DNA from: an uncultured Sunxiuqinia sp.
GTDB lineage: Bacteria > Bacteroidota > Bacteroidia > Bacteroidales > Prolixibacteraceae
Assembly (NCBI RefSeq): GCF_947495665.1
Contig: NZ_CANLZV010000002.1
Location: 310,001-374,000, forward strand
Reading direction: 5' to 3'
DNA: 64,000 bases
The position numbers and the translations under genes are program-made. This document shows, piece after piece, positions 38,341 to 48,854 of the stretch; position 1 is the first letter of the stretch, and the number at the start of each line of letters is the position of its first letter. The notes below the pieces were generated by a model. The model saw only the letters and a list, made by a program, of their open reading frames with translations, was not told the DNA's origin and searched no databases.

Positions 38341-39017
38341 TTTCCTTTAAGCAAGTCAGGGCGAAGCTTTTTGGTGCGTTCGTAGGCTTGCTTCTCTTTC
38401 CACTCGTTAATTTTGCGATCATTGCCACTGGTCAGCACTTCAGGTACTTTCCAGCCTTTGTAGTCGGCAGGCCGGGTGTAAACGGGCGGGCTCAGCAAAT
38501 TGTCCTGAAAAGAATCGGTAAGAGCTGATGTTTCGTCCGAAATTACGCCAGGAATCAGCCTTACAATACTGTCGGCCATAACAGCTGCAGCCAATTCTCC
38601 TCCGGTAAGTACGTAATCTCCAATGGAAAGCTCACGAGTGATTAAATGCTCCCGGACACGCTGATCCACGCCTTTGTAGTGACCACAAAGAATCATCAGG
38701 TTGCCTTTTAACGAAAGTTGATTGGCTATTCCTTGTGAAAATTGCTCTCCATCCGGGCTGGTGTAAATAATTTCATCGTACTCGCGCTGCGATTTCAAAT
38801 GCTCAATAGCCGCTTCAATGGGCTGGATGGTCATAACCATGCCCGCGCCGCCGCTAAACGCATAGTCATCGGTGCGCTTATGTTTGTCGGTCGAAAAATC
38901 ACGAATATTATGCACATGGATTTCAACTAATCCTTTGTCCTGGCCGCGTTTGATGATTGAATGGCTAAAGGGACTTTCCAGTAATTCGGGTACAACGGTT
39001 AAAATGTCAATGCGCAT
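38337..39017 (-). CDS. trmD: tRNA (guanine37-N1)-methyltransferase
   Basis: A 226-residue SPOUT methyltransferase that methylates G37 of tRNAs with SAM, keeping the reading frame. The trefoil-knot SAM site is clear: [16 protein letters not shown], then [14 protein letters not shown]. The N-terminal [17 protein letters not shown] is the true family start; an open frame runs further to 39269 but reads as noise. A TACTTTTG promoter box at 39035-39042 on the minus strand, 17-24 bases ahead, supports ATG 39017. It converges with the AddB-like gene with overlapping stop codons. Confidence 0.95.
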   Translation of the reverse strand: MRIDILTVVPELLESPFSHSIIKRGQDKGLVEIHVHNIRDFSTDKHKRTDDYAFSGGAGMVMTIQPIEAAIEHLKSQREYDEIIYTSPDGEQFSQGIANQLSLKGNLMILCGHYKGVDQRVREHLITRELSIGDYVLTGGELAAAVMADSIVRLIPGVISDETSALTDSFQDNLLSPPVYTRPADYKGWKVPEVLTSGNDRKINEWKEKQAYERTKKLRPDLLKGN

Positions 39018-39034
39018 AGTTCTAAATTTTGCTG

Positions 39035-39042
39035 CAAAAGTA
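39035..39042 (-). promoter_or_regulatory. -7 box of trmD
   Basis: The minus strand reads TACTTTTG followed by CAGC, an exact fit to TAnnTTTG. It sits 17 bases before the trmD start, implying a very short leader. Confidence 0.6.
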
Positions 39043-39275
39043 GCAACATTTTGCAATTCGGAGCGCTCAAAAATCAAAACAACGTATTTAGAATAATATA
39101 TAACATGACAAAATGGCTTGATGTTTTTGCTATATTCGGAAATAATGACGCAATCTTGAGTCCTGATTTGAACGATTTGTCTGAAAGTTACTGTTGGAAC
39201 AGAACTTGAAATTAGGCAGTCAAAACGAATAAATTTTAGAAAAAAAATATAAAAATTAGAAACAAACAATTAGTT

Positions 39276-39281
39276 AGGAGG
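39276..39281 (+). promoter_or_regulatory. Strong Shine-Dalgarno site of the Hsp20 gene
   Basis: AGGAGG lies 9 bases before the ATG, a full complement to the usual 16S rRNA tail. Most genes in this window lack such a site, so this one stands out. Confidence 0.75.
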
Positions 39282-39290
39282 AAACAAATT

Positions 39291-39752
39291 ATGAAACTAG
39301 TAAATGTGAATCGCCCGGTTTATGGTATCAATCCAGTTGACGCTTTATTAAACGACTTTTTTAATACCAATGGCGCCTCTGATCGTCTTGAAAAGAAAGA
39401 GTTGACTTACTCTCCGTCAACCAATGTGCTTGAAAGTGATTCTAAAATTGTTTTGGAATTGTTGGTTCCGGGATATTCAAAGAACGAAATCAAAATAGCC
39501 ATAGAGAATAACGTACTGCTTGTAAAAAGCAATTTAGAAGAGGCTAAAGCAAAAGAACCAACCGACGAGAAAGATGCAATAAGCTATTCACGGGTTGAAT
39601 TTCGAAAAAGAGAATTCGAAAAGAAATTCAAACTTTCAGATAAATTGAATCAGGATAAAATTCACGCCGAAGTAGCCAACGGTATTCTTACTATTAGCCT
39701 GGAAAAGAAACAAGAAGCCATTCCTGTGAAACGCGAAATTGAAATCGCATAA
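39291..39752 (+). CDS. Small heat shock protein, Hsp20/alpha-crystallin family
   Basis: A 153-residue ATP-independent holdase that binds unfolding proteins in the cytoplasm. The alpha-crystallin domain (about 40-140) shows KIVLELLVPGYSKNEIKIAI, then SRVEFRKREFEKKFKLS and the ANGILTISLEKK strand typical of the family. A C-terminal PVKREIEIA tail holds the I-x-I-like oligomerisation motif (IEI). It has a full AGGAGG ribosome binding site and its own terminator, so it seems strongly translated and independently transcribed. No CIRCE or HAIR heat-shock element is visible upstream. Confidence 0.93.
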   Translation: MKLVNVNRPVYGINPVDALLNDFFNTNGASDRLEKKELTYSPSTNVLESDSKIVLELLVPGYSKNEIKIAIENNVLLVKSNLEEAKAKEPTDEKDAISYSRVEFRKREFEKKFKLSDKLNQDKIHAEVANGILTISLEKKQEAIPVKREIEIA

Positions 39753-39777
39753 GCTCGAAAATTGAGCTGGAAACAAT

Positions 39778-39810
39778 AAATGCTGCTTATTTAAGCGGCA
39801 TTTGTTGTTT
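39778..39810 (+). terminator. Terminator after the Hsp20 gene
   Basis: An 11-bp stem (39778-39788 with 39793-39803; AAATGCTGCTT against AAGCGGCATTT, one T-G pair) closes a loop ATTT. The T-rich TGTTGTTTC follows. Confidence 0.8.
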
Positions 39811-39936
39811 CTGAGTGGATGTTTTTCTTACTTTATTGCTGATTTCTTTGAGTATTCGTACATTATATTATATTTTCGTATACAGAAGAGGAGCCTAATT
39901 CTCTGATAATTACTTAGTAATTTAAATTTATATTAC

Positions 39937-42057
39937 ATGACACCTGAAGACCTAAAAAACTCGAACGAAGAGTTAAAAGCAACACCTGAGGAAAATGGTG
40001 CTGCTGATGCACCTGAATTGATCCCTGAGAATACCTTGAAATCCAAAGAGGTTGAGAACTCTGAAGTGAAAGAAGAAAATGAAACTTCCGCTAAGGAAGA
40101 AACGGTACCAACGGAAAAGGAGCCGGATTCTGAAGTGGAACAGCCCATATCTGGGGAAGAAGCTCAGGAGGAGGTGAAGGCCGAGCTGAAAAACGAACCA
40201 GTTGTTGAAAATCAGGATGAAAAAGAAAAAGATGAAGAAAACATCGAGTCTTCAGGTGAAGCATCCGCCAAAGTAGAGACTGAGAAGTCAGTTGACGCTG
40301 GAAGTGTTGAAGAAAAGCCGGTTCGGGAAATGATCGATTACACTGCTTTAGGTGAAGTGGAGTTGATTAATGCCTTGCGTGACTTGCTGGAAAATCATGC
40401 CAATGAAGATATCAAGGCAGATATCGATAGCATCAAAATCAATTTCTATAAAAAGCATCGGGCAATTGCTGATGCTGAAAAAAAGGTCTTTTTGGAAGAA
40501 GGAGGCAATGAAGAAGATTTTGAAGCCTCCAATACGCCCTATGAAGAAGATTTGCGCAACTTATTAAAAGATTTCCGTCAGCTACGAAATAAACAACACC
40601 GCCAGCTGGAAGATGAAAAAGAAGAGAACCTCCAGCGGAAATATGAGATTATTGATGAAATAAAAAATCTGGTCAATCGGAAAGAATCAATCAATAAGAC
40701 TTTTCAGGAATTCAGGGACTTGCAGCAGGAGTGGCGTGAAATAGGTCTGGTTCCGCAATCGAAGTTGAAAGATTTATGGGAAACCTACCATCACCATGTT
40801 GAAAACTTCTACGACTATATTAAAATCAATCGCGAACTGCGTGATTTGGATCTAAAGAAAAACCTGGAAGCTAAAATTATTCTTTGTGAAAAAGCTGAGG
40901 AGCTTTTGGTGGAGCCATCCATCATTAAAGCCTTCAATATTTTGCAAAAATACCACGAGCAATGGCGTGAAATTGGTCCTGTTCCGCGCGATAAAAAGGA
41001 GGAACTGTGGGAGCGCTTTAAAGCAGCCACTGCGCAAATAAATAAAAAGCATCAAGGGTATTTTGAAGGACGCAAGCAAGAGCAGAAGAAAAACCTGGAG
41101 GCCAAAACGGTTCTTTGTGAAAAGGCCGAAGAAATTGCGAATCATCAAATCCAAAACCACCGGGAATGGGACAAAAAGTCGCGCGAGCTGATTGAGCTTC
41201 AGAAAGTGTGGCGAACGATTGGTTTTGCCCCTAAGAAGGATAACAATCGGATTTATGAACGATTCCGCAGTGCCTGTGATCAATTCTTTGACGCAAAACG
41301 AGAATTTTACGCTCAGAATAAAGAATTGCAGATGAATAACCTGCAAATGAAAACAGACTTGTGTGTTCAGGCCGAAGCCTTGAAAGACAGTACGGACTGG
41401 CGTAAAACAACCGATGAGTTTATTCGGATTCAGAAAAAATGGAAAGAAATCGGGCCGGTTCCACGTAAGCATTCGGATGTCATTTGGAAACGATTCCGGG
41501 CAGCCTGCGATTTTTTCTTCGATAATAAATCCAATCATTTTCATCATGTGGATGAGGAGCAGGTGGATAATCTGCAATTGAAAAAGGATTTGATTGAGGA
41601 AGTAAAGAACTACAAATTAACCAAGGTCGAAGCCATTGATTTGGCCAATATTAAAGAATTTCAACGTCGTTGGACGGACATCGGGCATGTGCCATTTAAA
41701 GAAAAGGATGTGGTTCAGAATGAGTTCAGAGATGCCATCAATAAGCACTTTGATAGCCTGAAAATTGATGATCAGCAGCGTGATTTGTTGAAGTTTAAAA
41801 CTAAAATGTCCAATATTTCAGGTACTACCCGAGGCAATAATAAAATGCGCTATGAGCGCGATAAATATGTCAATAAACTGAAGCAACTGGAGAACGACCT
41901 GACTCTATTAAACAACAATATTGGATTTTTTGCCAATACGAAGAATGCAGAATCATTGATTGATGATGTCAATCGAAAGATCCAGGACACTGAAGAAAAA
42001 ATTGAATTCCTAAAAGAGAAGATTAATATAATCGACTCGATGGATGATGAAGATTAA
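39937..42057 (+). CDS. DUF349 repeat protein, five repeats
   Basis: A 706-residue protein. Residues 1-130 are very acidic (Glu-rich, low complexity). Then come five DUF349 repeats, each about 70-75 residues, marked by QEWREIGLVP, EQWREIGPVP, KVWRTIGFAP, KKWKEIGPVP and RRWTDIGHVP, each followed by a helical Lys/Arg/Glu-rich stretch. A coiled C-terminus (KYVNKLKQLENDLTLLN) closes it. DUF349 proteins in Bacteroidetes have no settled function. The gene stands alone between hsp20 and pyrG, with a perfect terminator after it. Confidence 0.85.
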   Translation: MTPEDLKNSNEELKATPEENGAADAPELIPENTLKSKEVENSEVKEENETSAKEETVPTEKEPDSEVEQPISGEEAQEEVKAELKNEPVVENQDEKEKDEENIESSGEASAKVETEKSVDAGSVEEKPVREMIDYTALGEVELINALRDLLENHANEDIKADIDSIKINFYKKHRAIADAEKKVFLEEGGNEEDFEASNTPYEEDLRNLLKDFRQLRNKQHRQLEDEKEENLQRKYEIIDEIKNLVNRKESINKTFQEFRDLQQEWREIGLVPQSKLKDLWETYHHHVENFYDYIKINRELRDLDLKKNLEAKIILCEKAEELLVEPSIIKAFNILQKYHEQWREIGPVPRDKKEELWERFKAATAQINKKHQGYFEGRKQEQKKNLEAKTVLCEKAEEIANHQIQNHREWDKKSRELIELQKVWRTIGFAPKKDNNRIYERFRSACDQFFDAKREFYAQNKELQMNNLQMKTDLCVQAEALKDSTDWRKTTDEFIRIQKKWKEIGPVPRKHSDVIWKRFRAACDFFFDNKSNHFHHVDEEQVDNLQLKKDLIEEVKNYKLTKVEAIDLANIKEFQRRWTDIGHVPFKEKDVVQNEFRDAINKHFDSLKIDDQQRDLLKFKTKMSNISGTTRGNNKMRYERDKYVNKLKQLENDLTLLNNNIGFFANTKNAESLIDDVNRKIQDTEEKIEFLKEKINIIDSMDDED

Positions 42058-42073
42058 CTTCAAAAATACCAAG

Positions 42074-42097
42074 CCCGCTAAATTTAGCGGGTTTTTT
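42074..42097 (+). terminator. Terminator after the DUF349 gene
   Basis: CCCGCTAAA (42074-42082) is followed directly by TTTAGCGGG (42083-42091) and a TTTTTT run, a perfect intrinsic terminator. Confidence 0.9.
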
Positions 42098-42155
42098 AAT
42101 GGTTAATTTTTGAATTATAATGGATCGAATTTAAAGCTCAATAATTTTTATTGAT

Positions 42156-42163
42156 TAACTTTG
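42156..42163 (+). promoter_or_regulatory. -7 box of pyrG
   Basis: TAACTTTG matches TAnnTTTG exactly, 33 bases before the pyrG start codon. No clear -33 TTG is seen. Confidence 0.55.
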
Positions 42164-42184
42164 TGGGTTTTTAGGAACTAATAA

Positions 42185-43798
<1,614 letters not shown>

Positions 43799-43817
43799 TA
43801 AAGAAAAAAACATTTAT

Positions 43818-45746
43818 ATGGATAAAAATACGATTATCGGGATCGTCCTGATCTTTACCATTCTGATTGGGTTTAGCTACTTAAACCAACCGTCAGAAGA
43901 AGAGATTGCAGCCGCAAAAAGAAGGCAGGACTCCATCGCACAGGTAGAAGCATCGCGGGCCAAGGAAGCTGAAGCTTTGGCTCAGATTAAAGAGGTGGAG
44001 CAGTCAGCAGCGCTTCAGGGGAACTTTGATGATGACTCTTCAACTGTTGCCAAAAGTATCAGAGATCAATACGGCGCTTTTGGTGAAGCTGCAGTGGGTG
44101 AGGAGCAATTCATTACCCTCGAAAATAACCTGATGAAAATTAAGGTTTCAACCAAAGGAGGAAAAATTTATTCGGTTGAGTTGAAAGATTACCAAACCTA
44201 TGATTCATTGCCCTTGATCTTGTTTGAAGGGGATGATAACTTGTTTGGGTTCAATTTCTTTTCAGAGAATCGGAGCATTCGCACGGATGACCTGTATTTT
44301 GTTCCTTCTTCCGGACAAAGCCAGCTTGTAGTTAATGGCCCGGAAGTTGACAAAGGCAAAGAAGGCCGCGTAAAATTTAACGAAGAGCACCCAGGAGGGA
44401 GCAAAACATTGAGCATGCGGTTGAATGCCGGAAACGGTCGTTACTTGGAATACGAGTACACGCTGGCGCATAACTCTTTTATGGTTGGGTTTGATGTAAC
44501 AAGTCAAGGGCTGAATCAGCTACTTTCGCAAAACACCAACTACCTTAATTTCAACTGGGCTTTTACAGCTCCACGCTTGGAGCGTAAATCACAGTACGGA
44601 GAAGACCGTTACACTACGATCAACTACAAGTTTTTTGAAGATGACGTGGAAAAATTAAGTACGGCCAAGACCAGTGAGGAAACTCTGACGACCAAAGTGA
44701 AATGGATTAGCATGAAGCAATTGTTCTTCAACTCAACAATTATTGCTGATGAAGCTTTCCCAACAGCCGATGTGCGCTATGAGTATTTGGAAGATGATCC
44801 GAAACACCTGGGGCGCTTCTTTACCGATATTGCTTTTCCTTTTGAAGGCCAAACAACGGAAAACTATGACATGCAGTTTTATTTCGGCCCCAACCATTAC
44901 AATACATTAAAACAGTATGATTTGTCGTTGGAGCGCTTGATTGATTTGGGATATGCCATTGTTCGTCCGGTAAATAAATACCTGATTATCCCAACGTTCA
45001 ACTTTCTGCGGAAATACATCGACAATTTTGGGATCATCATTCTCCTGCTCACGGTATTTATCAAACTGATTGTTTTCCCATTTACCTATAAATCATACAT
45101 CTCACAAGCCAAAATGCGTGCGTTGAAGCCGGAGATTGATGAGTTGAATGAGAAGTTTGGCAAAGACAAGCCAATGGAAAAACAGCAGGCTACCATGGCC
45201 CTGTACAAGAAAGTAGGCGTAAATCCGATGGGAGGCTGTTTACCTATGTTGTTTCAGTTCCCGATTCTGATTGCGATGTTCTTTTTCTTCCCAACCTCTA
45301 TCGAGCTGCGGCAGGAAAGCTTCTTGTGGGCAACCGACTTGTCATCGTATGATTCTATTTTGAATCTGCCATTTACGATCCCTTTCTATGGCGATCACGT
45401 GAGTTTGTTCTGTTTGTTAATGACAGTGACCACTGTTTTCTCAACAAAACTGAACTCACAGGCGGCAAGCAGCCAGCAAATGCCAGGTATGCAAACAATG
45501 ATGTACATCATGCCTGTTATGTTCCTGTTTATTTTGAATAACTACTCCTCAGGTTTGAGTTACTATTATTTCCTGGCCAACCTGATTACCATCGGGCAAA
45601 TGTATTTGTTCCGGAGTTTGATTGACGAGGATAAAATACGGGTACAGCTGTACGCCAACAAAAAGAAAGGGCCGGCTAAAAAGTCTAACTTCCAAAAAAG
45701 GTTAGAGCAAATGGCCAAAGAACGAGGGATGCAACTTCCTAAATAA
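43818..45746 (+). CDS. yidC: Membrane protein insertase YidC
   Basis: A 642-residue inner-membrane insertase. It begins with a membrane segment (NTIIGIVLIFTILIGFSY), then a large periplasmic beta-sandwich domain (about 90-360), then the conserved insertase core of five membrane segments (from NFGIIILLLTVFIKLIVFPF to the end), including MGGCLPMLFQFPILIAMFFF. A basic C-terminal tail (KKKGPAKKSNFQKR) suits ribosome contact. It inserts and folds inner-membrane proteins alone or with SecYEG. It follows pyrG closely and ends with its own terminator. Confidence 0.97.
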   Translation: MDKNTIIGIVLIFTILIGFSYLNQPSEEEIAAAKRRQDSIAQVEASRAKEAEALAQIKEVEQSAALQGNFDDDSSTVAKSIRDQYGAFGEAAVGEEQFITLENNLMKIKVSTKGGKIYSVELKDYQTYDSLPLILFEGDDNLFGFNFFSENRSIRTDDLYFVPSSGQSQLVVNGPEVDKGKEGRVKFNEEHPGGSKTLSMRLNAGNGRYLEYEYTLAHNSFMVGFDVTSQGLNQLLSQNTNYLNFNWAFTAPRLERKSQYGEDRYTTINYKFFEDDVEKLSTAKTSEETLTTKVKWISMKQLFFNSTIIADEAFPTADVRYEYLEDDPKHLGRFFTDIAFPFEGQTTENYDMQFYFGPNHYNTLKQYDLSLERLIDLGYAIVRPVNKYLIIPTFNFLRKYIDNFGIIILLLTVFIKLIVFPFTYKSYISQAKMRALKPEIDELNEKFGKDKPMEKQQATMALYKKVGVNPMGGCLPMLFQFPILIAMFFFFPTSIELRQESFLWATDLSSYDSILNLPFTIPFYGDHVSLFCLLMTVTTVFSTKLNSQAASSQQMPGMQTMMYIMPVMFLFILNNYSSGLSYYYFLANLITIGQMYLFRSLIDEDKIRVQLYANKKKGPAKKSNFQKRLEQMAKERGMQLPK

Positions 45747-45750
45747 TTTT

Positions 45751-45782
45751 AAAAATGCTGTCAATTTTGGCAGCATTTTTTG
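45751..45782 (+). terminator. Terminator after yidC
   Basis: AAAAATGCTG (45751-45760) pairs perfectly with CAGCATTTTT (45771-45780), with a T-run continuing after the stem. Confidence 0.85.
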
Positions 45783-45816
45783 TACATTATACTTTGTAAT
45801 TCTAAAACTGACAACC

Positions 45817-46215
45817 ATGTTTCAATATCAAGCAGAAATACAAAGGGTAGTGGATGGCGATACTTATGATGTAGACATCGACTTGGGGATGAGCGTGTGG
45901 GTGCGCAAGGAACGGATTCGACTTTATGGCGTGAATACCCCCGAGGTTTATGGTGTTCGTAAAGATTCGCCCGAGTATCAGTTGGGGAAAGCTTCTTCTG
46001 ATTTTGTTAAATCTTTAATCCGAAAAGGAAGCTTGGCGATCGTTGAAACAATTAAAGACACCAAAGGAAAATATGGTCGCTATCTGGCTGTTTTGTACAT
46101 CCGGGTTCCTGAGGAGGTGCTTACCAGTCATGAAAATATAAGGGCCATAGGCGACTTTTATTGTTTGAATGACTTGTTGCTGGCCAAAGGACTGGCAAGT
46201 TCTTATTTCCTCTAG
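45817..46215 (+). CDS. Thermonuclease (SNase-like) family protein
   Basis: A 132-residue OB-fold nuclease domain with no signal peptide, so probably cytoplasmic. Key positions of staphylococcal nuclease are kept: VVDGDTYDVDID near the start, RIRLYGVNTPEVYG (with the Arg and Glu), and KGKYGRYLAVLY (the second Arg). Members cleave DNA or RNA in a calcium-dependent way; some only bind nucleic acid. The frame sits in its own unit between terminators of yidC and a two-way terminator. Substrate and role are unknown. Confidence 0.88.
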   Translation: MFQYQAEIQRVVDGDTYDVDIDLGMSVWVRKERIRLYGVNTPEVYGVRKDSPEYQLGKASSDFVKSLIRKGSLAIVETIKDTKGKYGRYLAVLYIRVPEEVLTSHENIRAIGDFYCLNDLLLAKGLASSYFL

Positions 46216-46288
46216 AAAGCGGGTTATGCCGGCTGCTTAGGGGAATATGAAGCATCCGGAATCTGATCGTGATACAGTTTGATAAAAA

Positions 46289-46326
46289 TAAAAGAGCCGG
46301 TAACGTTTAACGCTACCGGCTCTTTT
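46289..46326. terminator. Two-way terminator between the thermonuclease and ThuA genes
   Basis: AAAGAGCCGGTA (46291-46302) pairs with TACCGGCTCTTT (46314-46325), with an A-run before and T-run after, so it works for both converging genes. Confidence 0.85.
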
Positions 46327-46343
46327 TTCGTCCAGTTTGTTCT

Positions 46344-47099
46344 TTATCTTTTACCGGCCCAGTTGACGGCACCGGCATAGTGTGCTTGAATTTTTGGATC
46401 TTCAAATGCCTCATGCGTATGTCCGAATACTGAATAGAAAGACCGGATTCCTTCAAATTCCTGCCACCAAATTAATGGATGGTCGCCCATTTTCCACTTA
46501 TCATTTTCCGATTTTTTAATGGATGATTCGTCCAGACGTGCCAGAACATTTACCTTGGCTCGTGGATTGGCTTTAAAGGTGTACCATTCATCAACCGTGG
46601 TGTACTTATTCATACCTTCAAAAGCTTTCATGGCGGGGTGGTTATGATCTTCAAAAATTACAGTTCCTTTTTGAGAGGGGGGGTGGTTCAGGAAATAGGC
46701 TCCATTCAGTTGGCCATACCATTCCCAGTCGTATTCGCAGTCGGCCGAAGCATGAACGCCAACAAAGCCTTTTCCTGTCTTCATAAAGTTTTCAAAGGCC
46801 ATCTGCTGCTTATCAGTTAAAATGTCCAGGGTGGGGTTTAAAAATACCACTACATCAAAGTTAACCAGAAAGTCCATGGTGAATAGATTAGCATCTTCGG
46901 TTGCTGTTAGGTTCCAGCCTTCGGTTGTTGCCAAATCACTAAACATTTTTAACCCACTGGAGATGGAACGATGTTTCCAGCCTGATGTTTTGGAGAACAC
47001 CAAGACATTCAAGGTCTTTTCAGGGAAAGCATCCGGACCTTGTGCTTGTGCAGAAAATAAAAAGCAAATGCAAATGCTAAGAAGTAGCAATTTCTTCAT
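46344..47099 (-). CDS. ThuA-domain exported protein
   Basis: A 251-residue protein with a Sec signal peptide (MKKLLLLSICICFLFSAQAQ). The mature part is a ThuA domain (glutamine-amidotransferase-like fold): VLVFSKTSGWKHRSI, the loop FLNPTLDILTDKQQ, GFVGVHASADCEYDWEWY, and the tail PLIWWQEFEGIRSFYSVFGH. ThuA proteins are tied to sugar metabolism, such as trehalose and its oxidised forms, but the reaction of these exported Bacteroidetes members is unclear. It ends in a shared two-way terminator and has its own unit. Confidence 0.9.
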   Translation of the reverse strand: MKKLLLLSICICFLFSAQAQGPDAFPEKTLNVLVFSKTSGWKHRSISSGLKMFSDLATTEGWNLTATEDANLFTMDFLVNFDVVVFLNPTLDILTDKQQMAFENFMKTGKGFVGVHASADCEYDWEWYGQLNGAYFLNHPPSQKGTVIFEDHNHPAMKAFEGMNKYTTVDEWYTFKANPRAKVNVLARLDESSIKKSENDKWKMGDHPLIWWQEFEGIRSFYSVFGHTHEAFEDPKIQAHYAGAVNWAGKR

Positions 47100-47134
47100 G
47101 ATCGTGTTGTTTTAGGTTAAAGAATACAAGTATA

Positions 47135-47172
47135 CAAAAAAAAGGCTGTTCTCTCCACGAGAACAGCCTTTT
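47135..47172 (-). terminator. Terminator of the methylmalonyl-CoA decarboxylase operon
   Basis: AAAAGGCTGTTCTC (47140-47153) and its exact reverse complement (47159-47172) surround TCCAC. On the minus strand a run of T follows. Confidence 0.9.
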
Positions 47173-47196
47173 AAAACATATCGAAATATGTATTTC

Positions 47197-48840
47197 TTAC
47201 ATTAAGAAACTAAGCAGGATACCAGCACCGATGGCTGAACCAATCACTCCGGAAACGTTTGGAGCCATGGCATGCATTAGCAGGTGGTTGGTTGGGTCCT
47301 CTTTCAGTCCCATTGTTTGAACCACACGGGCACTGTCTGGAACGGCAGATACTCCGGCTGCTCCAATCATTGGGTTGATTCTATTCTCTTTTTTATAGAA
47401 CAAGTTCATGATTTTAGCACTAATCACACCTCCGGCTGTAGCAATCACAAACGAGATGGCTCCAAGCATGAAGATTTTGATTGATGAAGGAGTCAGGAAG
47501 ACATCAGCCTGAGTTGATGCTCCTACCGTAATTCCAAGCAGAATAGTAATGGTGTTGATCAGGGCAAAGTTCGCCGTATCGGCCAAACGCTTTGTTACAG
47601 TTGATTCTTTCAGCAGGTTACCGAAGAACAACATACCCAATAGCGGAAGGGCAGAAGGGGCAATGTAGGCCGTTAAGATCAAGCCAACAATCGGGAACAG
47701 AATTTTTTCCAGTTTCGAAACTGCTCTTGGAGGTTTCATCCGGATTAAGCGTTCTTTTTTCGACGTCAGCAATTTGATTACCGGTGGTTGAATTACTGGT
47801 ACCAAGGCCATGTAGGAGTAGGCCGCAATCGCAATTGGTCCAATCAGGTTTTTCACCGTTTCGCCATTGGCCATTACGTTCAATCCGTTAGCCAACTTCG
47901 ATGAAATAAAGATAGCCGTAGGGCCGTCAGCTCCACCAATAATACCGATGGCACCGGCTTCTGGTGGGGCAAATCCCATCCAAAGGGCTCCTAAAAAGGT
48001 AAGGAAGATACCGATTTGAGCGGCAGCACCCAATAGCATCAATTTAGGGTTTGAAATCAGTGATGAGAAATCCGTCATGGCACCAATACCCAAGAAAATT
48101 AATGGGGGATACCAACCTTGCACAACACCCTGGTAAAGAATGTTCATTACTGAACCAGGCTCATAAATACCCAGTTTCAGGTTGAAGTCAACAGCCTGGA
48201 ACATTGGGATATTTCCAATCAGGATACCAAAACCAATAGGAACCAGCAACAGCGGCTCGAAGTCATACTTAATAGCCAGGTAGATGAAGATGAATCCGAT
48301 CATCATCATCAGCAAGTGCTTCCAGGTAGCATTGGCAAAACCAGAAAACTCGTAAAAGTTAAACAAGCCCGACACCGCTCCTGAATAGTTTTTGTACTCA
48401 TAGCCGTCTCCGGAGAGTTTGCCATCTTGCAAAACCAGTTGGCGGGTACCCAATTCCAAAACTTCATCCTCTGACACATAACCACCTGCTTGAGCATTAG
48501 GATCAGTGTTTTTGTAAAGGTGAGTTACTGTTTTGGGGTTGAACGTCATAACAATTTTGTCGTCCTTAACCGTCCATTTACCGGAATACCGCTGTTTCAG
48601 CGAGTCCATTGTAAAAGTGTAGTTTTCAGAAAAAGAAAGGGTTTTGTAGCGTTTTGCTGACTCAAAATCTTCCTTTTTGTCTACACTGGGATCGAATGTT
48701 GGCGACGCCACGTAACCGTCGCTTCGGTTAATCCATTTCCCATCCGTAATCGATTTTGCCAAGTCGCTGTTTTCAGCCGCCTCTGTAAAAGAGGGAAGCG
48801 TCAACAGCAAAGCAGCAATTATATAGAATAGTTTTTTCAT
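47197..48840 (-). CDS. mmdB: Sodium-pumping decarboxylase beta subunit with an exported N-terminal domain
   Basis: A 547-residue inner-membrane protein of the OadB/GcdB/MmdB family. It couples decarboxylation of carboxybiotin to sodium export. The sodium-site motifs are in place: GIGAMTDFSSL (about 251-261) and IIGGADGPTAIF (about 300-311). About nine to ten hydrophobic segments follow residue 172. Residues 1-22 look like a signal peptide and 23-150 form a beta-rich, lipocalin-like domain (KWINRSDGYVAS, YTFTMDSLKQRYSGKWTVKD) that would sit outside. The usual family length is near 400, so this is an extension. Last gene of the operon. Oxaloacetate as substrate is less likely, given the epimerase upstream. 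Confidence 0.92.
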   Translation of the reverse strand: MKKLFYIIAALLLTLPSFTEAAENSDLAKSITDGKWINRSDGYVASPTFDPSVDKKEDFESAKRYKTLSFSENYTFTMDSLKQRYSGKWTVKDDKIVMTFNPKTVTHLYKNTDPNAQAGGYVSEDEVLELGTRQLVLQDGKLSGDGYEYKNYSGAVSGLFNFYEFSGFANATWKHLLMMMIGFIFIYLAIKYDFEPLLLVPIGFGILIGNIPMFQAVDFNLKLGIYEPGSVMNILYQGVVQGWYPPLIFLGIGAMTDFSSLISNPKLMLLGAAAQIGIFLTFLGALWMGFAPPEAGAIGIIGGADGPTAIFISSKLANGLNVMANGETVKNLIGPIAIAAYSYMALVPVIQPPVIKLLTSKKERLIRMKPPRAVSKLEKILFPIVGLILTAYIAPSALPLLGMLFFGNLLKESTVTKRLADTANFALINTITILLGITVGASTQADVFLTPSSIKIFMLGAISFVIATAGGVISAKIMNLFYKKENRINPMIGAAGVSAVPDSARVVQTMGLKEDPTNHLLMHAMAPNVSGVIGSAIGAGILLSFLM

Positions 48841-48854
48841 TACCAGAATCTTTT

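Noticed and set aside
39018-39269. Long N-terminal extension of trmD
   Set aside because: TrmD starts at [13 protein letters not shown]; the extra stretch reads as noise and overlaps the trmD promoter box.
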